Origin: Adiantum capillus-veneris
Taxonomy: Eukaryota; Streptophyta; Polypodiopsida; Polypodiales; Pteridaceae
Length of the DNA: 64,000 nt
Direction of reading: 5' to 3'
Assembly (NCBI GenBank): GCA_014529385.2
Contig: CM043942.1
Coordinates: 28,389,469-28,453,468 of the forward strand
Under the pieces are notes generated by a model. It had not been told where the DNA came from and did not search any database. It worked only from the letters and a program-made list of their open reading frames with translations. Position 1 is the stretch's first letter. Each line of letters begins with the position of its first letter. A program made the position numbers and the translations under genes. This document shows, piece after piece, positions 24,459 through 35,940 of this stretch.

Positions 24459-25715
24459 CTACTCCACACACATCGGTGTAGTCTTAGCAAAAAGCCTAGG
24501 AAATTTCCTTAGCACACATTTGAACTCCTCTCTTTCGTCCTTTGTAAGTGTTGTAGACAACATTCCTTCATCTTGCATATTTTGGTTCTCTTGGGAACCT
24601 ACCTCTTCCAAACCTGGGCAAGAGGTCTCTTGGTTGTTTGGATTAAACCTTACCCCCATGACTTCGATGGAAGACTCCTCTTCAGTAATGCTACCGCTAC
24701 TTTCTCCTTCTGAAGTGCTATCGGTCCAGCCTTCCTCCGTCTCACTTTGAGATGATTCTTCATGGAGCTCCTCTTGGCGTTGCTCCTTCATGTCAAAGAC
24801 AACCTTCTTATGATTTTCATTCCTGCAAATTAGCTTTCCACTCTCCCAATCCTGCAAAGCTCGCACTTTCATAAGCCATGGCCTCCCTAGGATAAATGGG
24901 TAACCATTTCCTTTGGTAGACATAACATAAAAATCCACCGCCTTCTTAATGCCAAAGGCCTCTACAAAAACATTTTTACAAATGCCTACACACCTAGCTT
25001 TGCTATTGTTTGCCATCTTGACTTTAATTTCAGGTGTCTCATGGATGTCCATGCCTAGTTTTTTCATGAGTCCCTCTGTCATGATGCAAATTTGTGCACC
25101 CCCATCCACTAGACCTTTCCTAACCAATCTTTCTTTGATGTAACAATCTAGCACAGGTATAATATCCTCATTCATTTCAGCATGTGCAATTTTTACAAAA
25201 GGCACACTCTCTTTTACCTTTCTCCTAGTGCTAACTGCCTTTGTTAAATCCCTCCTAACTTGTGGGAATAATGCAAGAAACTGAGGCCATGTGATATCAT
25301 GACCCTTACCTCTCATGTCTTCCAACAAGTTGTATAGAGCCATACCATGTCCAAGAGGGAAATCTTGGAGATTGATACGACGTCGAGTCCTCTTAGCTTC
25401 ATTGGTCTCCTTTGCCTTCTTACCTCGTCCATGGTCACTCTGTGATGTGACACCTTCTTTCTCCTTCCCTTTTCCACGGCCACGCTTAATTCCATTTGCT
25501 TCCATGTCAACCTCTTTTGAATTTGTCACCTCTACCACATGCACATTTGTGTCTGGCAAAGGTGGAACTCCTTCCACTCCTTGTGGAGGTGGTCTTGCTC
25601 CATTTGGCCTTTGTAGAAGCCGTGGTTGTTGAGTAGTTCCTTCACCTGCATTCATCACTGGGTAATTCAAGTTAGGTCTCCCTGGCTTCCCACGGGGCAA
25701 AGGACAATTATACAT
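24459..25715 (-). pseudogene. G2 end of gag and aspartic protease
   Basis: The 418-codon frame begins in the gag zinc knuckle (just upstream: CWNCGESGHGMYNC, the last residues of which open this frame). A basic low-complexity linker follows, then the protease core GLVDGGAQICIM (about residues 204-215), with DGGA in place of the commoner D[ST]GA; DGGA is a known plant variant. The end, near FPRLFAKT, is where the RT should follow, but the frame is shifted. Upstream, a TGA in place of an Arg CGA codon (the position is CGA in the copy at 36.9 kb) separates it from the rest of gag. Confidence 0.88.
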
Positions 25716-25763
25716 CCCATGTCCAGACTCTCCGCAATTCCAACATTGTAAGACTCTCCTAGG

Positions 25764-26480
25764 TCATGGATCTCGCTCTTCAGACTTCCTTGCTTGTCCT
25801 TTTGGACCTACAGCTTGTGCAAGGTAAATTGACAAGCTGCTTAAAGATTCATTTAACTTCTCAATCACTTCCGGCGTTACCTCAGGAAGCTCCCTAGATG
25901 TTGATGCTTGTGACTTACCTTTGGGTCTAAGACATTCTATTGGAACCTCCCCCCTTAAGCACTTGAGTTTCCTATATTTCTCAGCAGCCCTAGTTTCAGC
26001 TGCTTCAAAGGTAGCGGGTGCACCGGCCTCAACTTTTATCTTAAGGTCAGGAAAGACTCCGGCTATGAACCTCTCCTTCTTTAGGAACTTTGCACCATCA
26101 CCAGGGTTAGCAACATTTGTCACCCATACAGCCCAAAGACGTAGAAACTCTTGCTTGTACAAGTAGTAGTCATCTAAGTCTTTTTTCTTATGAGAAACAA
26201 TGTCTTGCCATAGCTTTTGAGTGTTTTGGGAATCAAAGAAGTATCTCTTGAAATGATTCACAACTTTCGTGTAATTCCCTTTAACTTCCTCAGGCAAAGA
26301 GTCAAACCAAGTGCTAGCATCTTTTCTAAGGACCACCTCAAACATCTCTACACGTTCTTGATCAGTTACTATCCTCTTGATACGATAAAACATCTTGAAA
26401 TTTGCTAAAAATAATTCTGCATCCTCTCTAGGCTCTCCAAAGAAAAGAGGATATCCGGACATTTGGCGTTGGGCCTCCAT
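25764..26480 (-). pseudogene. G2 gag, truncated by a nonsense codon
   Basis: The 238-codon frame starts MEAQRQMSGYPLFFGEP, a good gag start also conserved at 37571. The retrotransposon gag region includes FYRIKRIVTDQERVEMF and QKLWQDIVSHKKKDLDDYY. It ends ERDP-stop where copy 2 reads on through an Arg codon into the zinc knuckle. The change fits C-to-T decay at a CpG. Confidence 0.9.
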
Positions 26481-26565
26481 TGAATCGGTTTCAAAGTGAC
26501 AACACGTTTTTGTTTTTCTTTCTTAAAAAATTTACACAATAATGTTTTCTAAATTGCAATCTATT

Positions 26566-26784
26566 CTACAACAAAATAAAAATATTCACATCAAATGACC
26601 TATGATAATCAATAAGAGGCAGGATGACAGGGTTTGGTGATGTGAGAATTTCTCCTACTCTTTGGGCACCAAACATGAACACCATACGTTGTTGAAAATG
26701 GATTTTTCTACTAATTGCAATGTTTATTCTAATGTGTGGAGTGAACTGAAAGGGGAAAACCTCTATTCTTGGGCCATTATCCAT
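26566..26784 (-). CDS. G2 leader ORF (family La, second member)
   Basis: A 72-codon frame between primer site and gag. Key strings are FPFQFTPHIRINIAISRKI, FQQRM and SPNPVILPLIDYH. It is clearly paralogous to the neighbouring ORF at 26806-27018: both read I-S-x-K-[IL]-x-FQ-R, then R-x-x-EI-x-x-S-x-NP-[VF]-ILPLI-x-Y, then DV-x-IF. A diverged copy sits at about 38710-38930 in G2 copy 2. I do not recognise the family. Ogre/Tat elements are known to carry an extra ORF upstream of gag; whether this is equivalent is unknown. Confidence 0.5.
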   Translation of the reverse strand: MDNGPRIEVFPFQFTPHIRINIAISRKIHFQQRMVFMFGAQRVGEILTSPNPVILPLIDYHRSFDVNIFILL

Positions 26785-26805
26785 GGTCTATGCATGACCT
26801 AATTC

Positions 26806-27018
26806 TTAAAACAAAACAAAAATATAGACGTCCAAACTAAGGTCGTACCTAATGAGAGGCAAAATAAAAGGATTTACTGATGCGTTTATCTCTGCCAACC
26901 TAGAAGGACCTAAAATTCTACAAATTACACGTTGAAATTGCAGCTTAGTACTAACAATTATGTATACCTTTTGCCTTGCAATGGGAATGAAGGGATCATA
27001 CAAATTCTTGTGATTCAT
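26806..27018 (-). CDS. G2 leader ORF (family La, first member)
   Basis: A 70-codon frame, the first after the primer site, starting MNHKNLYDPFIPIARQKV. It ends SVNPFILPLIRYDLSLDV then YIFVLF. An almost unchanged copy lies at 38935-39153 in the second G2 element, so the reading frame has survived between two copies. It could be translated first from the genomic transcript and might influence gag translation; no function is known. Confidence 0.55.
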   Translation of the reverse strand: MNHKNLYDPFIPIARQKVYIIVSTKLQFQRVICRILGPSRLAEINASVNPFILPLIRYDLSLDVYIFVLF

Positions 27019-27073
27019 GCAAGCTACTTGATTATGCTAAAGGTTGAGCCTTCACAAAAATACACAAGCCGAT

Positions 27074-27090
27074 CCTCAGTGGGGGCACCA
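27074..27090 (-). promoter_or_regulatory. G2 primer binding site
   Basis: On the minus strand TGGTGCCCCCACTGAGG follows the 5' LTR after three bases. The TGG start complements a tRNA CCA end. The tRNA was not identified. Confidence 0.75.
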
Positions 27091-27093
27091 ATT

Positions 27094-28698
27094 TGAGGCG
27101 GTCCGGGGCGGGCAACAAGAAGAGCGGCCTCTAAACACCCTTTGAGGCTCTCGTGCTGCTCAATTTGGGGTTGGGGCAAGCAAAATCAGAGACAACAACA
27201 ACCCACAGCCAAAAACCAAACAAGAAAAGGGGCACCACCTAGTTGTAGATGCGAACTAGGACGCACGTGATATCTCCTTGTACTCAAACGCACAAAGAGA
27301 GGGGAATGCAAGATAGCCACACACACCAGACACAAACATTCACCACGCCAGAGAGGTAAAGAGCACAAATCAACTTGAGCAACTCAGTCTTAGTTTTAAA
27401 GACTAGATGCACACAAAGCTTGATGAGAAATAGAGAGACAACACAAAACTTGACCTTGTTGCCAATACACAAATTGTCTTAGGGTCACGGGAGCCCTCTG
27501 TAGAGAAAAAGGGGGACACATAGGGTGTAGAAAGGGAGGATGAAGGCTATGGAGGTGTGAGTGATGTGGCAATGGTAAAGAGGGTGAATTAGGACATGGG
27601 AGTTGCAGGTTCGGGAGTGGGAAGGAGAGGGAGGAGTGTGTGTGAAAGAGGAAAATGATAAAGTGGAAGAGGAAGTGTGGCTGCATAGCATAGGCAAACT
27701 GGGGTCCACAAATAAAATCCTAGCTCACAGCTCGTAGCTCAAAAAAACATGAAAAAATTTGAGGTGAAAGTTCAGCTCACGAGCTACAACTTTTGTTTGT
27801 ATCACCTTTTCAAATCGGGGAGCATGTGATCTTTAAAAATTCAGCAAAACCGAGTGTTTTTTCCACTGCACAAGGTCCTTGTGAGGTCCTTCTTTGGATG
27901 ATTCTTTTGAATACCTCCAAGAGTGAGCTCCCCATAGTGCACACATGCATTCCACATACCCTTGACCTTATTTGGTAGGTCTATAATTGAAGATATTGTT
28001 GAGATCATGATATAAGTGAATAGTACAACTAAGAAAATCAAATATTGAGGGGTCTAAGAAAATATGTACATGTCAAATATAAATAATATAGGTGGAAAAA
28101 ATATAAAGGGGTCAAAATAAATCTCTCTCATTATAAGTCTACCATAAAAAGATGAATATTTTTGGTGTTCTAATTTATGAGAGTAAAAGAGAATAGATGT
28201 AGGAAGGAAAAATCACAATAGTGAAAAAATATACACATAAATAAAACTAGTTTTTTTTTATTTTTGTTGGGATGGAGTTACACCAAAAATAAGAGAAGCT
28301 TGTATGAAATTATTTTTATATGGAATAAAGAGTATGCAAAATGGTAAGAAAAAATGTGGTAGTGGTGAGTCAATGTACATAGCATAAATAGCACACCATA
28401 GGTAGAAATATTTAAATAAATACCAAAATAATTATGAAAAATCCTTTTATTTAGGCTCTATATACAATGAAATATTTACACACAAATGGGCCATAATATA
28501 CTTATATATATATATATATTTTGCTCAACTAGCCCAGTGACTAGTTAGCTGAGGATTTTTAAGAAGATATGGGAAAAGTCCCCTAACTCACACACACCTA
28601 TATACAGTAAAATGGTAGGGATAGCCACAGTGTTTGGATGATTTTGGTAGGGTGGGTTAACTCACTATGGCAATTACGGAGAGCCGAAAAACGGCTAT

Positions 28699-28700
<2 letters not shown>
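27094..28700 (-). mobile_element. G2 copy 1, 5' LTR (1607 bp, internally deleted)
   Basis: Ends match the LTRs at 18597 and 39229. Relative to the 3' LTR about 980 bp are missing at the junction 27497-27510 ('gagccctctgtagagaaaaag'). Elsewhere the two are nearly identical. The outer edge meets TA microsatellite at 28701. Confidence 0.92.
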
Positions 28701-29090
<390 letters not shown>

Positions 29091-29320
29091 TTCTATATCC
29101 CCCTTTGTTTCTCTCTATCTCTATTTCTCTCCCTCTTTCTATGTCTCCTTCTCTTTCTTTCTATCTCTCTTTCCCTCTTGCTATCTCTTTTTCTCTCTCC
29201 TTCTTTCCCTATCTCTCTCTCCCTCCCTCTCTCCATCTTTCTATATCTCCCTCTCTTTCTCTTTCTCTCCTTATCTCTCCCCTTCTCTCTATCTCTCCCT
29301 CTCTCTCTCTTCGTTGTCTC

Positions 29321-29386
<66 letters not shown>

Positions 29387-29603
29387 TATCTCTTCATCTA
29401 TCCTCTCTTTCTCTCTCCCCCTCTTCCCACTCTCTACCTTACACTATATTAACATTTCTTACTCCAACTTAACATTAAATATTTCTCTCTCTAACTTACA
29501 CTATTTTGACACTACTCTAACATTAAACATTTCTCCTCTCTCTACATTAGGACTTATTTAACAATAACCATTAAAACATTCTTAATCTCTCATTCTCCCT
29601 CTC

Positions 29604-29661
<58 letters not shown>

Positions 29662-29892
29662 AAGCATACAGCAAGAAAACAACCAATCTCATACCAACAG
29701 CTACGAAGTAATCACACTCCAACACAAAGAAATCTTAGCCCGTGCTCACAATGATCGCGGGTAAAAAAGAAGGATCTACTTTGCACAACATTCGTAAATC
29801 CATACAAATTAGGGAGGTATGTGCAATCAATGCATTTTATCTATTTCCATTATTATGTGTGTGCATATGTATGTATGTGTGTGCGCACGCGT

Positions 29893-29950
<58 letters not shown>

Positions 29951-30156
29951 TGGTAGAAAACAATAGGGAAAGAGGGGGTGGAGAGATTAGGTATTTATCA
30001 TGCATTAAAGAGTTGGTTGCCAACGAGATTGAGAGTCCAATGTCATTCGCGGATAACCCCCACTCCAAAACCATCTCCATAATCAATTCGAATAGAATGT
30101 ATATAAATGTGGGTGTGTGTGTGTGTGTGTGTGTGTGTGCATGTGTGTGCGTGTGC

Positions 30157-30222
<66 letters not shown>

Positions 30223-30640
30223 GAGGGGAGAGATGGACAAGGGAGAATGAGCAAAGATGCAGGGGGGATGGCAAAGAAGGGAAGGGTAGAATATGCTGCA
30301 AATATGTGGCATACTTTGTCCTTCTCTCTTTTTTTCGGCTCCAATGATTATCGTGTACATTACGCGGATATTACCACATTCATTACGGTACATATTACTG
30401 CGTTGAGTCATTTTAAATGGATACAAATGTATCCGAGGTAGCGGGGGGAGATACGAACCACCCCCCTCTACCCTTAGATCACCATAATTTCATACATAGC
30501 CTTTTGTTTTTTTAATAATTCTTTTCTTTCTTGAATTGATAGTATTGAATATTTTATACTAACATGCACTTAAATATTTAGCATATGTTTATTTGTAGCA
30601 CTTTTAGAGGTTTTTAAACCAAACCGACTTAGCAAGCATA
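29091..30640 (+). mobile_element. X1: CACTA transposase 5'-region fragment with microsatellites
   Basis: It aligns directly, interrupted by length differences of CT and GT arrays, with 50960-52275, which leads into CACTA transposase D. Shared landmarks are 'aacttacactattttgacac' (about 29490), 'aaggatctactttgcacaac' (about 29771), 'gaataga' before the second GT array, and 'catatgtttatttgtagcac' (about 30582). Long CT arrays lie at 29330-29380 and 29617-29658, GT arrays at 29898-29949 and 30114-30205. A motif cluster ('attacgcggatattacc' near 30359) resembles CACTA subterminal repeats. Small frames here (e.g. 29742 on) are not convincingly coding. Confidence 0.65.
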
Positions 30641-30664
30641 ATTTTGCTTAGGCAACATGATGGA

Positions 30665-31625
30665 AGAGAAACAAAGCTATATGAGTTTTTTTTTTTTGTG
30701 GGGGGGGGGGGGAGGGAAGGAGGGAGGGGAGGGAGAAAGAGACAAGTTTACACCAAACTCGTTTTGATTTCATTAGCTCATCAGTGGTGCAAACAGAAAG
30801 GAGGATATGGAGGGGGTATAAATAGTGAGGTGTGGTGTGGCTCAAAAATCTGTAGTGGTACCATATTTGAAGAGGGAGAGGCTAACTTAAAAACGGGTTA
30901 TTGCTCACCTTAAGTGGGTACTTACAAAAAAGGGAGGAAAAGGTGGAGAGTTATTAAGGCATTTAAAGGAGTGGAAAAATTGTACAGAAAAGGGACTAGT
31001 CAACAAAGGAATTTGACTTAGCCTAGGGAATGGGTGGAGTTTACAGGGGTTGCATATATACATGAGCTCGAAGTTAGTTGAGGTAAGGTTTTATCAAATA
31101 CGGGTTGAATTCCTTGGGGGGGCGGGGGGTCGAGCGGGAAAAAAAGAAGGGGGTTTAGAGAGAAGGGTTCCGAAATTGGGTGCTATTCATCGAACATATC
31201 AAAGGTCTAGGCAAGCGTGCGAGTTCCGTGTTGGATTTAAGAAGATTAGTGAGGGATTGGTTAATGGGAATGAGAGAAGTTGAGATGGCGGATTAGAGGT
31301 GAGAAAGGAATCTAGATGATGGTGGGAGAAGGTTTGGTTTTGGACAATTTTTGAAGGAGAGAGAGTCTTAGATCGTAGGAAAGGTAGAGAAAGCAAGTTT
31401 TCAATAGGAGGGAGGGATATCCTTTTTCTCTAAGCCTAGTATAGAAGAGGTTATGAATAGAGATAAAGCCTGAAAGAGAGCTTTCCCTAATAATGTACCT
31501 CCTAAGCTTTGAGAGAATAAAAGCAATCTTTTGGTGAGTAGGGTGCCAAGATTTCCAAGGGATATAGTTGTAAGAGTTTAGGTTTTTTTGGTGACAAAAA
31601 TCGGTATCAAGGATCCCATAACCCT
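30665..31625 (-). mobile_element. Penelope-like element fragment, copy 1 (uninterrupted)
   Basis: The minus strand aligns with the plus strand of 41.9-42.58 kb plus 50.65-50.96 kb. Coding remains show the region after the RT core of Penelope-like elements: LNSYNYIPWKSWHPTHQK, then LRRYIIRESSL, REKGYPSLLLK (about 31590-31400) and, frame-shifted, a SKTKPSPTII stretch. This resembles the family pattern 'Y-[LI]-P-x-x-S-x-HP-x-H...RY...S...RL-x-RGYP'. Frameshifts and stops make it a relic. A G12 run at 30701 and the 3' part (30.67-30.97 kb) have no recognised coding. It represents the empty site for CACTA element C. Confidence 0.7.
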
Positions 31626-32475
31626 AAATCCGGCTTCTTCTATTCTAGCCTCCCCTATCTCCAATATGGTGGCCCACACCACAAAATCTTCTAACGCCCA
31701 TATCCGCTTCCCCGGCCCTTGTAATTCCCTTGAAACCCAACACCCTTTCTAAGGGTAAATCTATTTTTCCCAGCTTTACCTCGGTGGCTAACCTCATCAA
31801 CCTACCCTCTCCAACGTCATCTCTTCCTACCTCCTTGAAAAAGACCCTTTTTAGCTTGGAAGAAATCTTCGGCCTCACTGCTAACCTACCACTTGAAGAT
31901 CTTGATCAACTCTCCCTTCCCGTGACAAAAAAACATCGACATCACTAACCCCTCTCTCTCACATCATCCGGGCCTTACTTACTCTCCACAAAACATACAT
32001 AGTGGCATTTTCTCCAACTCTCCACAAACCATACATGGTGGCATTTCCTCCAACACCTCTCAAGGAGGCCTCCTCACAAGTCCTCCCCTTGCCTTCCTCT
32101 CCTCTTTTGGTTCTCTCTCCGCAAGCTCTTCCTCCCTTGCGGTTGCTTGCTCTCCCATTCTACCCCAAATTGAAAAGCCCTTGGAATTCAATAAAATTGT
32201 TTCCCTCTCCTTGGTGGAGTTTAATGCCCTCAATCACAAGCTTAGCAAAGCCAAATCACACCTTTCTCATTTGCAAAACTTTCACTCCTTTCAAAAATCA
32301 TGGCATAGCCTTTGTATGAAGCCTCCTCACCTCACCTTGGATGAATCTCAAGCTCAAGCACTCTTAAGCACCAAGATTAACGTTCTCAATATCCAATTCC
32401 AATTAGATTTCACTAAATCTTACATCCAAGACATCCACGAACATCATTTAGATGCCCATAGCAAGAGAAAGTAGG
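31626..32475 (+). other. Coding-like remnant upstream of LINE endonuclease
   Basis: Plus-strand frames at 31730-31948 (KKTLFSLEEIFGLTANLPL) and 32181-32474 (FNKIVSLSLVEFNALNHKL, rich in helix-forming residues) read like one decayed protein. A tandem duplication of about 37 bp ('ctccacaaaacatacatag...') lies at 31983-32055. It could be LINE ORF1 or part of a neighbouring element. I do not recognise the family. Confidence 0.35.
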
Positions 32476-32479
32476 CACT

Positions 32480-35400
32480 AGGAAAGAAACTAATATGCTA
32501 TGGAGAAGGAAGTAGCTGTTTCAGTGGCGTCCTCAGCATTGTGGACAGAGAATTGGAGCCAAAATTGGTTCCAGACCACCCATCCGGCAGAATCCTAGGG
32601 ATCAAAATCAGTTGGAAAGGGAATCACTTCACCATTGTGAATGTGTACGGCCCTTGCAATTCAAAAGACAAACATAAACTATGGATGCATCTTAGAGATA
32701 CTCCAATTGAAGGTGAGTGGTTTTTGGTTGGCGACTTCAATATGGTAGAAAAAGAGCAGAGATAGAACAGGATCCTCCAATATGCTGTCTGACTCGGAAA
32801 GGTTTAAATGGCAAAGTTTGTGCAAAAAATGGACGATGATAAAATTTTGGGAAATTGGCCCATGGAACAGCACACTTGGGTTCATCTACACAAGCCTGGA
32901 ACAGCACGCCTGGGTTCACCTACACAAGCCTCCGGTATGTCCGCACTGCATCCAGGTTGGGCAGATGCTATTGCTCACACCAAGCTGACTGGATACCGTC
33001 GTTGATGGAGATGAAGGTAGTCCTAACAAAATCCTTTAGGATCACACACCTCTGCACATACATTTTAAGAAGAATACAAGGGAGGAGCATACCCCAAGAG
33101 GTGGGAAAAAACTGTTAGTTATAGGGACACACCTTTTCAAAGACCCTCTTTTCAGGAATCTAACCAAGAAAGCACTAGGTAAGCTCAAAAAAGATGTCGA
33201 CCTCAACAAACAGAATGCGTGGGACCTCTTTGCTCAGAGCATCCAGAAAGCAATCAAAACCTTGGGCCCCCGAATCAATAAACTTAGGGAGGTACACCTT
33301 CTAGCGCATCTTGCAGCGGAGGTACAGCTGCTTACCTCCAAAAAAAAATCCAATGGGCTTGCTACTAAGGATGAGCACAAACGATGGCTCGAAGCTAAAT
33401 CTAACCTTGCTAATGATCAATTAGAAGACATCAGAAAGGCAAGGCTTCTCTCCAGGGAGGTTGCCCTCAACCTGAAGCCTCTAATCAAGCTCATTTTTTT
33501 AGGGCTTTAAAAATCAAGAAGAGTCGAGGCCATATCCACTCGCTCAATGATGAGAAAGGGATAGGAGTTCATAATCAAGATGAGATGGCTGGTTTGATGC
33601 TGATCTATCTTAGTCAAATCATTGGACAACCAGAGATCTAATCCCAAGAAGTGGAAGAAGCCATAGGGGCCTTACTTTAGAGTGTCAAGAAGAAGATTCC
33701 CCACTCAGAAGCTAATTTCTTGGAAAGGGCATTTTCCAAAGATGAATGTTCGCTAGCATTGCAAGCCCTTGGCAAGGAAATGTCCCCGGGTTGGGATGGG
33801 ACGGTGGAATTTTATAGAGAATTTTGGGACGATCTCAAGGTCCCAATCACAAGTTTGGTCAATAAATCCATTGTCAAAGGGTTGTTGGAAATAAGTGTAA
33901 AGAGAGGGCTTATCAAACCCATCCCCAATGAGATCTATTGTTCTCAGCTCAAACACTGGCGCCCTATAACGATGATGTCGGTGGCCAACAAAATTATTGC
34001 TAAAGTTGTAGTTCTCAGACTAGCCCCCTTACTAACCAATATCATCTCTCCCCATCAACATGGGTTCATCAAAAGGAAGGTCCATTTACGATAACATCTT
34101 GGCAGCAATGGTGGGCATCAAGTACTCAATTGTCACAAAGCAAGAGTGTGTACTACTAGAGTTGGACCTGGATAAGGCTTATGACCGAATAACATGGACA
34201 TATATAGAAGCTGTCATGGAAGCTGTGGGCTTTGGGCTACGCCTATGTCGTCTGGTAAGTGTACTGGTAACTGGAAGCCAGTCAGAGCTCCTATTCAACG
34301 ATAGAATTGTGGGCTATTTTGAGGTCAAAAGGTCTATTAAGCAGGGACTCCCTTTGGCCCCCCTGCTTTTTGCCATAGGATCACATAATTTAATCACGAC
34401 GCTCGAATCTAGTGCGGAACGAGGGGAGTTGCAAGGCCTGGATTTGCCATGAAATAGCCAACTCCTAGCAAAACTTTTTGCAGATGACTCTCTCCTCTTC
34501 TTGAAGGCCTGCCCCCAGGTCATCAGGAAAGCTCTGGAGATTGTACAAATATTCTCAGTAGCTTCGGGGTCCTAGTGTAACATAGAGAAGTCAAGGCTGA
34601 TCTCTCTATCAGAAAATGACTCATTTGACCCTTCTGACTAGTCGGGGAGATTGTCACAAAAGGGAATATCTTCAGACAGCTGGGTGCCCCCTTGAGGTGG
34701 AGTAACTCACAAGCAAAGATTTGAGTGGGTGCTTGAAAAAAAATTTAAAAAATGAGTAGATGGGAGTATGCTCTTCTCCCATTCCCAAGTCGGATAAAAG
34801 TGATAAATGCCTTTATGATTCCTTATATTGCCTTCACTAGCCCGCTTCTCAAGATGGCTAAGTGTCACTGGAAAGAGTTCTTAAAACCAGTTAAAAGGTT
34901 TTTATGGAAAAACAACACAAAATCCTCGAGGCCATGGCAATGGACCCGTTGAGAATCGGTTGCTCAATTGGGGAATCAAGGAGGCCTCAAAATTCTGAAC
35001 CTTGTGGCCCATGCAGAAGCTTGTTGCACCAAATGTGTTGTTTCCTTGGTTAAACAGGATCATGTTTGGGCTGTCATGATCAAAGATATGATAGAAGCAG
35101 CTAAACTAGGCTCGAAAGCTGGACAGTGGAGAGGGGTGGACGTTCATGACAAGCTGTTAGCCCCGATGTGGACTACCCTAAGACTGGGGGTAGCTCAGGA
35201 GAATTGGTAAGAAAATGCAATAGAGCAACATGAGTCTTAAAGTGGGGGGGAAAAACTAGATACTTCAAGAAGTCCATTTTGCATTGGTCCCCTTGGCTTT
35301 CCAAAGTTGTAGATCCACCACAAATTCCTTATTGGATAGAGACAGCCACGAATCTGAACAATAAGGGTCTGAATTGACTAGGGTACTTCTGAGACAGTGA

Positions 35401-35940
35401 CAACAAGAGTTGGAACACCGTTGACCTACTGGTTACCCAATACCAACTGAATAGCTTAGAGGTCTTGCTGGTCCACAAAGTGAGGAAAGAGCTTGACAAT
35501 ATAGTGATGTCTGTCTGTGATTCAGAGTTTGACTGAAACGCCTAGAAATGGCCCAGAAGCATTCTCTTATGGAAACCTCATCCTAAATACATTTACCATA
35601 CAATGATGCATAAGAAGAATTGGTCTAGCCCCCTTAACAAGGTATGGAAAAAACAATGGCCGGAGGAAAGGTGGGAGCAAGTAATGGAGAACATCTGGAA
35701 GCCAAAGGTTCTGCAGCACATGAAGGTATTTTTATGGAAGGTAATTTGGGGTGCTCTACCGGCGGGGGTGAAGATTCAGGAAAGAGGGATTGCGTCAGAT
35801 CGATGATTGGGGTGTAGGTTGGCTAGTGAAGATCTGGCCCACCTCTTCATGGAGTTCCCACTATCAAAGGCCTCATAGGGAAAGTATGCAAGTGGGTCCA
35901 AAGAACATGGAAAATTGGTTTTTACAAGGCTGACCTATTA
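32480..35940 (+). pseudogene. LINE (L1-clade) endonuclease-reverse transcriptase, decayed
   Basis: Ordered fragments follow an L1-like ORF2. The APE-type endonuclease has FTIVNVYGPCN and WFLVGDFNMVE (32620-32760), but its N-terminal part is missing. RT follows: KEMSPGWDGTVEFYREFW (about 33775), HWRPITMMSVANKIIAKV (33955), SPHQHGFIKRK (34050), ELDLDKAYDRI (34155), IKQGLPLAPLLF (34335) and FADDSLLFL (34475). A Cys/His zf-RVT-like tail has WKPKVLQHMKVFLWKVIWG (35695-35755). A tandem duplication ('acaagcctgga' repeat) lies at 32864-32932. Several stops and frame changes occur. It ends abruptly at 35940 against a retrotransposon gag, without a poly(A) tail. Confidence 0.87.

Noticed and set aside
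32782-33118. Overlapping small frames at 32.8-33.1 kb as separate genes
   Set aside because: They are three frames of one tandemly duplicated stretch inside the LINE endonuclease remnant.
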